Position numbers and translations under genes: made by a program. DNA of 64,000 nucleotides from NCBI GenBank assembly GCA_963781895.1, contig CAWAIM010000030.1:43428-107427 (forward strand). Reading direction: 5' to 3'. The notes beneath the pieces are model-generated. The model saw nothing but the letters and a program-made list of their open reading frames with translations, was not told the DNA's origin and did no database searches. The DNA is from Roseiarcus sp963781895 (lineage in GTDB: Bacteria > Pseudomonadota > Alphaproteobacteria > Rhizobiales > Beijerinckiaceae). Positions 7,208 to 16,290 of the stretch are shown here, one piece after another (within the stretch, counting starts at the first letter, position 1; every line of letters starts with the position of its first letter).

Positions 7208-10171
7208 ATGACACGCCAGGACATCAATCAGGCGCTGCTGCAAACCTCGTTTCTGTATGGCGCCAACAGCGCATATATCGAGGCCTTGCAGGCGAAATAC
7301 GAGAACGACCCGCTGTCGGTCGAACCCGGCTGGCGCGACTTTTTCGCCGCGCTCGGCGACGATCCGGCGAGCGTCGTCAAGACGGCGGGCGGAGCCTCGT
7401 GGCGCAAGCCCCATTGGCCGGCGACCCCGAAGAACGACCTCGTCAACGCGCTCGACGGCGATTGGCCGGCGACGGAACAGGCGGTCGCCGAAAAGCTGCG
7501 CGCCAAGGCGCTTGCCGCCGAGCCGCAGGCGCCGCCGAGCGAAGACGCGATCCGCCGCGCAACGCGCGAATCCGTTCGCGCGCTGATGATGATCCGCGCC
7601 TTTCGCATGCGCGGCCATCTGCATGCCAATCTCGACCCCCTCGGCCTCGAGCCGCAAAGGGATCACGAAGAGCTGCATCCCTCGACCTACGGCTTCCACG
7701 AATCCGACTACGACCGCAAAATCTTCATCGATCACGTGCTCGGGCTCGAATTCGCGACCGTGCGCGAGATGCTGGCGATCCTGCGGCGCACCTATTGCGG
7801 CACGATCGGCTTCGAGTTCGTCCACATCTCCGACCCGGCCGAGAAAGCCTGGATTCAGGAGCGCGTCGAAGGGCCGGACAAGGAAATCCAGTTCACCAAG
7901 GAGGGCAAACGCGCCATCCTCGGCAAGCTGGTCGAGGCCGAGGGTTTCGAGAACTTCTTCGACGTAAAATACACCGGCGCCAAGCGCTTCGGGCTCGACG
8001 GCGCCGAGGCCATGATTCCGGCGCTCGAGCAGATCATCAAGCGCGGCGGCCAGCTGGGCTTACGCGAAATCGCGCTCGGCATGGCTCATCGCGGGCGGCT
8101 CAACGTGCTGAGCCAGGTGATGGGCAAGCCGCACCGCGTCATCTTCCACGAGTTCAAGGGCGGGTCGGACTCGCCGGATCAGGTCGACGGCTCCGGGGAC
8201 GTCAAATATCATCTCGGCGCGTCTTCGGACCGCGAATTCGACGGCAACAGCGTCCACTTGTCGCTGACCGCCAATCCGTCCCACCTCGAGATCGTCGACC
8301 CGGTCGTGCTCGGCAAAGTGCGCGCCAAGCAGGATCAGCTCGGCGACTACATCGAGCGCACGAAGGCGTTGGCGTTGCTGATCCATGGCGACGCGGCCTT
8401 TGCCGGCCAAGGCGTCGTGGCCGAATGTTTCGGCCTCTCGGGCCTGCGCGGCCACCGCACCGGCGGCACCCTGCATTTCATCGTCAACAACCAGATCGGA
8501 TTCACGACCTATCCGCGGTATTCGCGGTCCTCGCCCTATCCCTCGGACGTCGCCAAGCTCGTCGAGGCGCCGATCTTCCACGTCAACGGCGACGATCCGG
8601 AGGCCGTCGTATTCTGCGCCAAGGTGGCGACCGAATACCGGCAGAAATTCCACAAGCCGGTGGTCATCGACATGTTCTGCTATCGGCGTTTCGGTCACAA
8701 CGAGGGCGACGAACCCTCGTTCACTCAGCCGATCATGTACCGGCTCATCCGTTCGCACCCCACGACGCTGCAAATCTACGCCGACAAGCTCATTTCCGAA
8801 GGCATCATCACCCAGGGCGAGGTCGACAAGATGCGGGCCGACTGGCGTCACCGCCTCGAAGCGGAATTCGAGGCCGGCCAGGCCTATTTGCCCAACAAGG
8901 CCGATTGGCTCGACAAGCGCTGGTCGGGCTTCAAGGCGGCCAAGGACGTCGCCGACGACGATCGCCGCGGCGAGACCGGGGTTTCTCTCGATCGGCTCCG
9001 CCTGATCGGCGAGCGGATCACCACGACGCCGGAAGGCTTCAACGCCCATAAGACGATCCTGCGTTTCCTCGAGAACCGTCGCAACGCGATCATGAGCGGC
9101 GAGGGGATCGACTGGTCGACCGCGGAAGCGCTCGCTTTCGGCTCGCTGCTCGACGAAGGCCTGCCGGTCCGTCTCTCGGGCCAGGACAGCGAGCGCGGCA
9201 CGTTCTCGCAGCGCCATTCAGTGCTGATCGATCAGCAGAACGAGGCGCGCTACATCCCGCTCAACCATATTCGCGACGGCCAGGCGCGCTACGAGGTCAT
9301 CAACTCGATGCTGTCGGAAGAGGCGGTGCTGGGCTTCGAATACGGCTATTCGCTCGCCGAGCCCAACGCGCTGACCTTATGGGAAGCGCAGTTCGGCGAC
9401 TTCGCCAATGGCGCGCAGGTGGTGTTCGACCAGTTCATCTCCGCCGGGGAGCGCAAATGGCTGCGCATGTCAGGTCTCGTCTGCCTGCTTCCGCACGGCT
9501 ACGAGGGCCAGGGGCCGGAACACTCGTCGGCCCGCCTCGAGCGCTTTCTGCAGCTTTGCGGCGAGGACAACATGCAGGTCGTCAATTGCACGACGCCGGC
9601 CAACTTTTTCCATGCGCTGCGCCGTCAGCTCAAACGCGAGTTCCGCAAGCCGCTGATCGTGATGACGCCGAAGTCGATGCTCCGCAACAAGCGCGCGGTG
9701 TCGGCGCTGGAAGCGTTCGCGCCCGGGACGAGCTTCCATCGGCTGCTGTGGGATCACACGGAGACGCACAAGGGCGAGAAGATCAAGCTCGTCAAGGACG
9801 ACAAGATCCGCCGCGTCGTGCTTTGCTCGGGCAAGGTCTACTACGACCTTTACGACGAGCGCGAGAAGCGCGGGGTCGACGACGTTTACCTTCTGCGCGT
9901 CGAGCAGCTCTATCCGTTCCCGCTGAAGGCGCTGGTCAAGGAGCTGTCGCGCTTCAAGAAGGCCGAGATCGTCTGGTGCCAGGAGGAGCCGAAGAACATG
10001 GGCGCCTGGAGTTTCGTCGAGCCCTATCTCGAATGGGTGCTCGGTCAGGTGGCGGGCAGGCCGAAGCGCGCCCGCTACGCTGGTCGTCCAGCGGCCGCGG
10101 CGACCGCGACCGGCCTCATGTCGAAGCATCTCGCCCAACTCAAGGCCTTCCTCGACGAGTGCTTCGCCTGA
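7208..10171 (+). CDS. sucA: 2-oxoglutarate dehydrogenase E1 component
   Basis: The 987-residue thiamine-diphosphate enzyme decarboxylates 2-oxoglutarate in the OGDH complex. The N-terminus has the E1o-type segment SFLYGANSAYIEALQAKYE followed by WRDFFAALGDD, which precedes the E2-docking region. Later come MRGHLHANLDPLG, the substrate-site HRGRLNVLSQVMGKP, the ThDP/Mg site HGDAAFAGQGVVAE, the GHNEGDEPSFTQP loop and the pyrimidine-domain EGQGPEHSSARLERFLQL. No frameshift is visible over nearly 3 kb. The gene lies 11 bases after sucD. Confidence 0.96.
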   Translation: MTRQDINQALLQTSFLYGANSAYIEALQAKYENDPLSVEPGWRDFFAALGDDPASVVKTAGGASWRKPHWPATPKNDLVNALDGDWPATEQAVAEKLRAKALAAEPQAPPSEDAIRRATRESVRALMMIRAFRMRGHLHANLDPLGLEPQRDHEELHPSTYGFHESDYDRKIFIDHVLGLEFATVREMLAILRRTYCGTIGFEFVHISDPAEKAWIQERVEGPDKEIQFTKEGKRAILGKLVEAEGFENFFDVKYTGAKRFGLDGAEAMIPALEQIIKRGGQLGLREIALGMAHRGRLNVLSQVMGKPHRVIFHEFKGGSDSPDQVDGSGDVKYHLGASSDREFDGNSVHLSLTANPSHLEIVDPVVLGKVRAKQDQLGDYIERTKALALLIHGDAAFAGQGVVAECFGLSGLRGHRTGGTLHFIVNNQIGFTTYPRYSRSSPYPSDVAKLVEAPIFHVNGDDPEAVVFCAKVATEYRQKFHKPVVIDMFCYRRFGHNEGDEPSFTQPIMYRLIRSHPTTLQIYADKLISEGIITQGEVDKMRADWRHRLEAEFEAGQAYLPNKADWLDKRWSGFKAAKDVADDDRRGETGVSLDRLRLIGERITTTPEGFNAHKTILRFLENRRNAIMSGEGIDWSTAEALAFGSLLDEGLPVRLSGQDSERGTFSQRHSVLIDQQNEARYIPLNHIRDGQARYEVINSMLSEEAVLGFEYGYSLAEPNALTLWEAQFGDFANGAQVVFDQFISAGERKWLRMSGLVCLLPHGYEGQGPEHSSARLERFLQLCGEDNMQVVNCTTPANFFHALRRQLKREFRKPLIVMTPKSMLRNKRAVSALEAFAPGTSFHRLLWDHTETHKGEKIKLVKDDKIRRVVLCSGKVYYDLYDEREKRGVDDVYLLRVEQLYPFPLKALVKELSRFKKAEIVWCQEEPKNMGAWSFVEPYLEWVLGQVAGRPKRARYAGRPAAAATATGLMSKHLAQLKAFLDECFA

Positions 10172-10205
10172 GCAAAGGACGATCCCGAGCGGAACGACCC
10201 GAACC

Positions 10206-10541
10206 ATGCAGCACTTTTTTTGCAAGTTGAAGCCGCCCAGGCCGACCTTTGTCACGGACATGACGTCCGAAGAAATGCGGCTGATGCGCGCCCATCGCGA
10301 ATACTGGGTCCCGAGCGTCGAAACGGGCGTCGTCGTGGCGATGGGTCCGGTCGCCGACCCGGCCGGAGGCTATGGCGTCGCGATCATCCAGGCCGCCTCG
10401 CAGGCTGCGCTCGAGGCGATGCAGGCGTCTGATCCCGTCATCGCCGCCGGATGCGGCTTCGTCTATGAAAACTGCCTCATGCCGACGATCGCGGTGCGCC
10501 CCAGCATGCCGCTCGCTCCGATCACTTCCGTCACTCCTTAG
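10206..10541 (+). CDS. YciI-like (DABB-fold) protein inside the suc operon
   Basis: This small protein of 111 residues matches the YciI family: FFCKLKPPRPTF, then MRLMRAHREYWVPSVETGVV, GPVADPAGGYGVAIIQA and a C-terminal FVYENCLMPTIAVRP. YciI proteins have a dimeric alpha/beta-barrel-type fold with a conserved His/Asp pair; their reactions are mostly unknown. It starts 34 bases after sucA and ends 30 bases before sucB, so it is co-transcribed with the OGDH genes. A second ATG at 10260 is possible, but the family-like sequence begins with the first. Its link to OGDH is inferred from position only. Confidence 0.8.
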   Translation: MQHFFCKLKPPRPTFVTDMTSEEMRLMRAHREYWVPSVETGVVVAMGPVADPAGGYGVAIIQAASQAALEAMQASDPVIAAGCGFVYENCLMPTIAVRPSMPLAPITSVTP

Positions 10542-10571
10542 CAAAGAAGGGCGCCTCACGGCGCGATTGCA

Positions 10572-11847
10572 ATGGCGATTGAAATTCGTGTTCCGGCCCT
10601 CGGCGAATCGATCAGCGAGGCGACCGTCGGCAAATGGTTCAAAAAGGCCGGCGAGCCCGTGCGGGCCGACGAGCCGCTGGTCGAACTGGAAACGGACAAG
10701 GTGACGCTCGAAGTCAACGCGCCGAGCGCCGGCGTGCTGAGCGAGATCGCGGCCCCGACCGGCCAGACGGTTGCGATCGGCGCGCTTCTCGGCCAGCTTT
10801 CCGGCGCCGCAGCCCCGGCCTCCTCGAGCGCGCCCGCGGTCCCCGGAGCCAAAAACGAGGCGCCTGCGGCGAAAACCGCTGCTGCTCCCGCCGCGACCGC
10901 GATGCCGCCCTCGCCCTCGGCGGCGAAGATCGCCGCCGAAAACAGGATCGATCTCGAAACCGTCGCCGGCAGCGGCAAGCGCGGGCAGGTGCTGAAGGGC
11001 GACGTTCTCGCGGCTGTGGCCGGCGCGCCCACCGCGTCTGCGGCCTCCGCTCTGGCTCTCGCCGGCTCCCGCGCCCGCTCCGGCCATCGCTCGGGCGCCC
11101 GCGCCCATTTCAGTTCCCGCACCGCGAGCCCCGACGCCCGACGACAGCGGTCGCGAAGAGCGCGTGCGCATGACCAAGCTGCGCCAGACTATCGCCCGCC
11201 GCCTCAAGGACGCGCAGAACACCGCCGCGATGTTGACGACCTTCAATGAGGTCGACATGAGCGAAGTGATGGCGATGCGCGCGCGCTACAAGGACGCATT
11301 CGAGAAGAAGCACGGCGCCAAGCTCGGCTTCATGGGCTTCTTCGTGAAGGCTTGCGTGCAGGCGCTGAAGGAGATTCCGGCAGTCAACGGCGAGATCGAC
11401 GGCGCCGATCTCGTCTATAAGAACTATTACCATCTCGGCATCGCGGTCGGCACCGACAAGGGACTGATCGTGCCGGTCGTGCGCGACGCCGACAAGCTCT
11501 CGGTGGCCGGGATCGAGAAGACGATCGCCGACCTGGGAAAACGCGCGCGCGACGGGCAGCTCAAACTCGAGGAGCTGCAGGGCGGCACATTCACCATCAC
11601 CAACGGCGGCATCTATGGATCGCTGATGTCGACGCCGATCCTCAATGCGCCCCAATCGGGCATTCTGGGCATGCACAAAATCCAGGAACGCCCGATCGCC
11701 GTCGGCGGCAAGATCGAGATTCGCCCGATGATGTATCTGGCGCTGAGCTACGACCATCGGATCGTCGACGGCAAGGAGGCGGTGACCTTCCTGGTCCGGG
11801 TCAAGGAAGCGCTCGAGGACCCGGCGCGGCTGGTGTTGGACATTTGA
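10572..11847 (+). CDS. sucB: dihydrolipoyl succinyltransferase (OGDH E2), one-base frameshift in the linker
   Basis: E2 transfers the succinyl group from lipoate to CoA. The first frame holds the lipoyl domain, with its lipoyl-lysine in ELETDKVTLEVNAPSAG, and the E1/E3-binding domain (AAENRIDLETVAGSGKRGQV). The Ala/Pro-rich linker then slips frame near 11050-11060. Reading one base over gives an uninterrupted PAPAPAPAIARAPAP linker joining VRMTKLRQTIARRLKDAQN and the full catalytic domain, with the active-site histidine in SYDHRIVDGKEAVTFL. The combined length is about 425 residues, as expected. The shift sits in repetitive Ala/Pro codons. A real break would abolish the TCA cycle, so a sequence indel is the simplest reading. 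Confidence 0.9.
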
Positions 11848-11889
11848 AAGCGCGCATGAACCAATCGCGCGAAACGAGGGGAGAGTCAG

Positions 11890-12273
11890 ATGAGCGAACT
11901 CACATGCCTGGAACTCAGCGTGTTGTTGTGGTTGGCGCATGTTCTCGCGCAAGCATTGACCGCGCGAGCCGAATTTGGCGACGCGTACCTGTTCACGCCT
12001 CGCGACACGCAGCCGAGGGCCAAGGGCCTCGCCTGCGGCCGGGCGACGCGCGCGCTCAATAATTATGTCGAGAATCTCGGCCCGTTCGTCGCCATGGCTC
12101 TGGCGCTGATCGCAACCGGGCATGCGGGCGGCCTCGGCGCGACGGTCTGGATTCTCGCCCGGATTCTCTATTTGCCGGTCTACATGATGGGCACGCTCTA
12201 CATCCGCACGGCGCTGTGGGCCATTTCGGTGATCGGCCTCTTAATGATGCTGGCGCGTCTGGCTGGATTGTGA
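11890..12273 (+). CDS. MAPEG family membrane protein
   Basis: The 127-residue protein has four predicted membrane segments (near 5-25, 63-80, 84-100 and 108-125). It carries MAPEG-type features: RATRALNNYVENLGPFVAMALAL and ARILYLPVYMMGTLYIRT. MAPEG proteins include glutathione-dependent enzymes, but bacterial members like this one are uncharacterised. It lies between sucB and lpd; I recall this placement from other Hyphomicrobiales. The ATG follows a good purine-rich site (GAGGGGAGAG). Confidence 0.8.
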   Translation: MSELTCLELSVLLWLAHVLAQALTARAEFGDAYLFTPRDTQPRAKGLACGRATRALNNYVENLGPFVAMALALIATGHAGGLGATVWILARILYLPVYMMGTLYIRTALWAISVIGLLMMLARLAGL

Positions 12274-12336
12274 ACGGTTCGGCGCGTGGGCGCCGTGCGC
12301 CAGCCCAGTCGTCGCCCCAGGCGAGAGAGAAGCAGA

Positions 12337-13734
12337 ATGAGTTATGACGTTGTGGTGATCGGCTCTGGCCCGGGCGGCTACGTGTGCGCGATCCGCGCGG
12401 CCCAGCTCGGGATGACGGTGGCGGTGGTCGAAAGGATGAAGACGCTCGGCGGAACCTGCCTCAACATCGGCTGCATTCCCTCGAAGGCGCTCCTCTACGC
12501 TTCCGAGATGTTCGACGAGGCGGCGCATGGCCTCGGCGCCCTCGGCGTGGTCGTCGGCCCGCCGAAGCTCGATCTCGCCGCCATGATGAAGCACAAGGAC
12601 GACACCGTCGCCGCCAACGTCAATGGCGTCGCCTTCCTGTTCAAGAAAAACAAGATCGAGACCGTGTTTGGAGAGGGCCGGATCGCGGCGCCCGGCAAGG
12701 TCATCGTCAAGGGCGCCGACGGCAAGGAGACGACGCTGGAAGCCAAGGCGATCGTCATCGCCACCGGCTCCGAGGTCGCGCGCCTGCCAGGCGTTGCAAT
12801 CGACGAGAAGGCGATCGTGTCCTCGACCGGCGCCCTCCTTTTGCCCGCGCCGCCGAAGAAGCTGGTCGTGGTCGGCGCCGGCGTCATTGGGCTGGAGCTC
12901 GGGTCGGTGTGGCGTCGCCTCGGCGCTGAAGTCATTGTGGTCGAGTTCCTCGACCGGATCCTGCCCGGCATGGACAGCGAGGTCGCGAGGCAATTCCAGC
13001 GCATGCTCGAAAGGCAGGGCATCACGTTCCATCTCGCCCACAAGGTGGTGAAAGTCGAAAAGGCCGGCGCTGGCGTCAAGGCGACAATCGAGCCGACCGC
13101 CGGCGGCGAGACCCAGACCATCGAGGCGGACATCGTCCTGGTCGCGATCGGCCGTCGCCCCTATGTCGATGGCCTCGGGCTGAAGGAACTGGGCGTCGCC
13201 CTGGACCGCGGCCAGATCGTCGTCGACGGCCATTTCGCCACCAACGTGCCGGGCGTGTTTGCGATCGGCGACGTGATCCGCGGGCCAATGCTCGCCCACA
13301 AGGCGGAAGATGAAGGCGTGGCCCTCGCTGAAATGCTCGCGGGCCAGGCGGGCCACGTGAACTACGGGGTCATTCCGAACGTCGTATATACGAGCCCGGA
13401 AATCGCCATGGTCGGCAAGACCGAGGACGAATTGAAGGCCGAAGGCGTCGCCTACGCCGTCGGCAAGTTTCCCTTCACCGCCAACGGGCGCGCCCGCGCG
13501 ATGCGCCACACGGAGGGCTTTGTGAAAATCCTCGCCGACGCCGCGACGGATCGCGTTCTCGGAGCGCATATCGTCGGCTTCGGCGCCGGCGAAATGATCC
13601 ACGAAGTTGTGATGTTGATGGAATTCGGCGGCTCGGCCGAGGACCTCGCCCGCGCGTGCCACGCCCACCCGACAATGTCGGAAGCCGTCAAGGAAGCGGC
13701 GATGGGTGTGGCCAAGCGCGCGATTCACATCTGA
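12337..13734 (+). CDS. lpdA: dihydrolipoyl dehydrogenase (E3)
   Basis: The 465-residue flavoprotein reoxidises dihydrolipoamide of the OGDH complex with NAD. The FAD motif VVVIGSGPGGYVCAIRAAQLG is at the N-terminus. The redox-active disulfide is GGTCLNIGCIPSKALL near residues 38-53. The NAD-binding VVVGAGVIGLELGSVWRRLG is near 180, the second FAD motif is GVFAIGDVIRG, and the C-terminal HAHPTMSEA carries the catalytic His/Glu pair. The ATG at 12337 follows GCGAGAGAGAAGC; a 17-codon upstream extension has no family support. It is the last enzyme of the mdh-suc-lpd operon. Confidence 0.96.
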   Translation: MSYDVVVIGSGPGGYVCAIRAAQLGMTVAVVERMKTLGGTCLNIGCIPSKALLYASEMFDEAAHGLGALGVVVGPPKLDLAAMMKHKDDTVAANVNGVAFLFKKNKIETVFGEGRIAAPGKVIVKGADGKETTLEAKAIVIATGSEVARLPGVAIDEKAIVSSTGALLLPAPPKKLVVVGAGVIGLELGSVWRRLGAEVIVVEFLDRILPGMDSEVARQFQRMLERQGITFHLAHKVVKVEKAGAGVKATIEPTAGGETQTIEADIVLVAIGRRPYVDGLGLKELGVALDRGQIVVDGHFATNVPGVFAIGDVIRGPMLAHKAEDEGVALAEMLAGQAGHVNYGVIPNVVYTSPEIAMVGKTEDELKAEGVAYAVGKFPFTANGRARAMRHTEGFVKILADAATDRVLGAHIVGFGAGEMIHEVVMLMEFGGSAEDLARACHAHPTMSEAVKEAAMGVAKRAIHI

Positions 13735-13782
13735 TGGGCGGGCGCGCCGGCGTTTGACGGACTTCAGGGACAGAACGGATCG

Positions 13783-14557
13783 ATGACCGTGTTGGATCGC
13801 TGGCGGGTCCTTCCAATCGTTGTCTGCGCCGCGATGGTCCTTGCGGCGCAAATGGCCCGCGCCGGTCCGCTGGCGCTGTGGCATATTGTCCACGAGCAAT
13901 GCGTCATTCATCAAGAGGCCGGCGAAGGGCCGACGCCTTGCGAGAGCGTCGACTTGAGCGAGGGCGAGGCGGAGGGTGTCGCCATCCTCAAGGACCTGCG
14001 GGGCGTCGCTCAGATGCTCGCCATTCCGACGCGGCGCATCACTGGGATCGAAGACCCGCAAATGCTGGCGCCGGACGCGCCGAACGTCTTTGCCGCCGCC
14101 TGGAAGGCGAAAGCGCTGGTCGACGCCCGCCTGCCGCATCCTTTGCCGCGCCAGGATATCGCGATCGCGATTAATTCGACATGGCGACGCAGTCAGAACC
14201 AGTTCCATCTTCACGTCGACTGCCTGGCCGAGAATGTCGCCGCCGCGCTTGCCGCCTACCGGGCGCCGCTCGACCAGAATTGGCGCAGGATGACGGTCCC
14301 GCTCGACGGACGCGTCTATCTCGCACGCCGGCTCGAGTTCGGCCGATCTCAGCGACGCCCAGCCGCTGCGTCTGCTTGCCGACGGCGTCGAGGGAGCAGG
14401 GGAGCACATGGACACGTACAGTCTCGCCGCGGTCGGCGCGACCTTCGACGGCAAGCCCGGATTCATCCTGCTCGCCGACCGACTATCACCCGAAGGAGGC
14501 GGCCACGCCGAGGATCTGCAGGATCACACTTGCGCGATCGCGCAATCGGCGCCGTGA
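13783..14557 (+). CDS. cdh: CDP-diacylglycerol pyrophosphatase, one-base frameshift
   Basis: The protein opens with a signal anchor (LPIVVCAAMVLAAQMARA). It then shows HIT-superfamily Cdh features: ALWHIVHEQCVIHQEAG, AILKDLRGVAQMLAIPTRRI, GIEDP, and the catalytic block IAINSTWRRSQNQFHLHVDC. Cdh hydrolyses CDP-diacylglycerol to CMP and phosphatidate at the inner membrane. Near 14330 the frame slips by one base. The other frame continues with SADLSDAQPLRLLADG, DTYSLAAVGATFDGKPGF and ILLADRL and stops at 14555-14557, giving a standard length near 257 residues. An indel in the sequence is likely. Confidence 0.85.
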
Positions 14558-14674
14558 ACTGAAGCGGTTTCATTTTGCCGCAAGAATGGCGCGATCTTTG
14601 CTTTCCTTCGTCCGCCGACCGCGCCATTGCGCCAATTTGGCGCACGCGGGCTCTGGGCGGAGAGCGTTGCAGGC

Positions 14675-15205
14675 ATGCGTATCCTATTGAAACTCTTCCT
14701 TGCGCTCGGCGTCATGTTTGCGACGCAGAACCAGGCCTGCGCGTTCGTGCATGTCGACGTCGACCTGTCGTCGCAGATCATGAGCGTCCGCTCCGATTCG
14801 GGTGAAGCTCTCCTTTGGCCCATATCCTCTGGAAAGAAGGGTCACGAGACGCCGCGCGGCGTCTTCCGGCCGCGGGCGTTGTACGTCATGGTGCATTCGT
14901 ACAAGTACGCCAATGCGCCGATGCCGCACGCCATTTTCTTCTACGGACAATTCGCAATTCACGGCACGAACGCGGTGGGCTCTCTTGGCCGTCCGGCCTC
15001 GCACGGATGCATCCGGCTTGCGCCGCGAAACGCCGCGCTTCTTTTTGCGCTGGTCAAGTCGCAAGGCGCACAAATCCGCATCGTCGGCTCGCCCGACAGC
15101 CGGATGACGCGCAGCCGTCCTCGTTCGGTTTCCGCGCTCTCCTACGCGCCGATCCGGCGCTCCGTAGCGCTGCGTCAATGGGCGCGAAATCCGGCCGGGC
15201 GCTGA
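14675..15205 (+). CDS. L,D-transpeptidase (YkuD domain), exported
   Basis: The 176-residue precursor begins with a Sec-type signal (MRILLKLFLALGVMFATQNQACA). It is followed by a compact YkuD domain: VDLSSQIMSV, GKKGHETPRGVFRP, AIFFYGQFAIHGT, and the catalytic SHGCIRLAPRNAALLF motif with active-site Cys and upstream His. Such enzymes make 3-3 peptidoglycan cross-links or attach lipoproteins in the periplasm. The C-terminal 30 residues are Arg/Ser-rich and unconserved. An upstream in-frame start would place 16 residues ahead of the signal peptide, so the ATG at 14675 is preferred. Confidence 0.88.
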   Translation: MRILLKLFLALGVMFATQNQACAFVHVDVDLSSQIMSVRSDSGEALLWPISSGKKGHETPRGVFRPRALYVMVHSYKYANAPMPHAIFFYGQFAIHGTNAVGSLGRPASHGCIRLAPRNAALLFALVKSQGAQIRIVGSPDSRMTRSRPRSVSALSYAPIRRSVALRQWARNPAGR

Positions 15206-15316
15206 ACGGGAGGACCCATGGTCCGGAGTTCACGCTTTTATTCGTCCCCCCGGTGTCGCGTTTTCGGTCTGACTAGGATATCAGGCCGCCTAGGTTCGGA
15301 TCGGCGAATCCCGTTT

Positions 15317-15322
15317 GAGGAG
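15317..15322 (+). promoter_or_regulatory. strong ribosome binding site fixing the pcm GTG start
   Basis: AGGAGG lies seven bases before the GTG at 15330. An alternative in-frame TTG at 15315 overlaps this site and would have no ribosome binding site. This supports the GTG and with it the N-terminal twin-arginine signal. Confidence 0.7.
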
Positions 15323-15329
15323 GCCTTGG

Positions 15330-16199
15330 GTGCAAAGACGTCAATTTCTGGCTGGCGCGGCCGGGCTCATCGGGAGCGCAATGGCGCCGCGCTTTGCGAT
15401 GGCGAACGTCCCGACGCCGTTCACATTCGACATGGCGCCGCCGATGGACAATCGCGAGACATTCGTGGCCTGGGGCGTGGCGCAGCGTGGCGAGGACCCC
15501 AAGTTCCTCGGCGAGAGATTTGACCGCTTCGGCGCGATGGTGCGCAACGAGGATCTGCTCAACGACCGTCATAAGCACGCATTCCTGCTGACGCCGCGCG
15601 AAAAATTCGTGCTGAAGCAGAACTTGGGCCGCGCCTACGACCATGCCTTTCTCGACATCGGCTACGGCGTCACGATTTCCGGGCCCCACATCGTCGGCCG
15701 GATGACGTCGAACATCGATCCCAGGCTCGGCGAGAAGGTGCTGGAGATCGGCACCGGGTCGGGATACCAATCCGCCTATCTGGCGCACCTGACCGACCAG
15801 GTCCACACGATCGAAATCATCAAGCCGCTCGCCGAGCGCACGCGCGGAATCTATGACCAACTCGTCAAGGACGGCTACACGGAGTTCGAGGTCATCAAGA
15901 GCAAGGCGGCCGATGGCTATTACGGCTGGGAAGAGGCCGCGCCGTTCGACAAGATCATCGTCACCTGCGGCATCGACCACGTGCCTCCGCCGCTGCTCCA
16001 GCAATTGAAGCCGGGCGGAATCATGGTCATTCCGGTCGGTCCGCCTGGCGCGCAGCGCGTCCTCAAGGTCGTCAAGACCGAGGGCGCTGACGGCCAGATG
16101 ACGGTCTCGCGCTCCGACATCTACGGCGGACGCATCGTTCCATTCGTGCCCTTCACCAAGCTCGAGGGCGATCAGATCGTCGGCACCCATAACAACTAG
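15330..16199 (+). CDS. pcm: protein-L-isoaspartate O-methyltransferase with Tat-like signal
   Basis: The 289-residue protein has the PIMT fold. The SAM motif I is KVLEIGTGSGYQSAYLAHL, the substrate region is YGVTISGPHIVGRMTSNI, and later motifs are PFDKIIVTCGIDHVPPPLL and LKPGGIMVIPVGPPGAQ. PIMT methylates L-isoaspartyl residues in aged proteins. The start is a GTG at 15330, fixed by AGGAGG at 15317-15322. This places RRQFLAGAAGLIGSAM and an AMA cleavage site at the extreme N-terminus, which reads as a twin-arginine signal peptide. That is odd, because PIMT needs cytoplasmic SAM. The neighbour downstream is a membrane protein with a methyltransferase-like domain. Function beyond the family is inference. 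Confidence 0.85.
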   Translation: MQRRQFLAGAAGLIGSAMAPRFAMANVPTPFTFDMAPPMDNRETFVAWGVAQRGEDPKFLGERFDRFGAMVRNEDLLNDRHKHAFLLTPREKFVLKQNLGRAYDHAFLDIGYGVTISGPHIVGRMTSNIDPRLGEKVLEIGTGSGYQSAYLAHLTDQVHTIEIIKPLAERTRGIYDQLVKDGYTEFEVIKSKAADGYYGWEEAAPFDKIIVTCGIDHVPPPLLQQLKPGGIMVIPVGPPGAQRVLKVVKTEGADGQMTVSRSDIYGGRIVPFVPFTKLEGDQIVGTHNN

Positions 16200-16290
16200 A
16201 AGCCGGCGGACGCCCCCGTCCTCATCCTTTGCGGCGCTTCCGATCGCAAGAGCGTCAGGGGTCGGCCATGGCAGTTGCACCTAGGGCTCC

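Noticed and set aside
12241..14466. Long open frame antisense to lpd and cdh (741 codons); a similar one lies antisense to sucC/sucD (4950-7214)
   Set aside because: These are mirror frames created by high GC at third positions. They have no family-like segments and the plus-strand genes are unmistakable.
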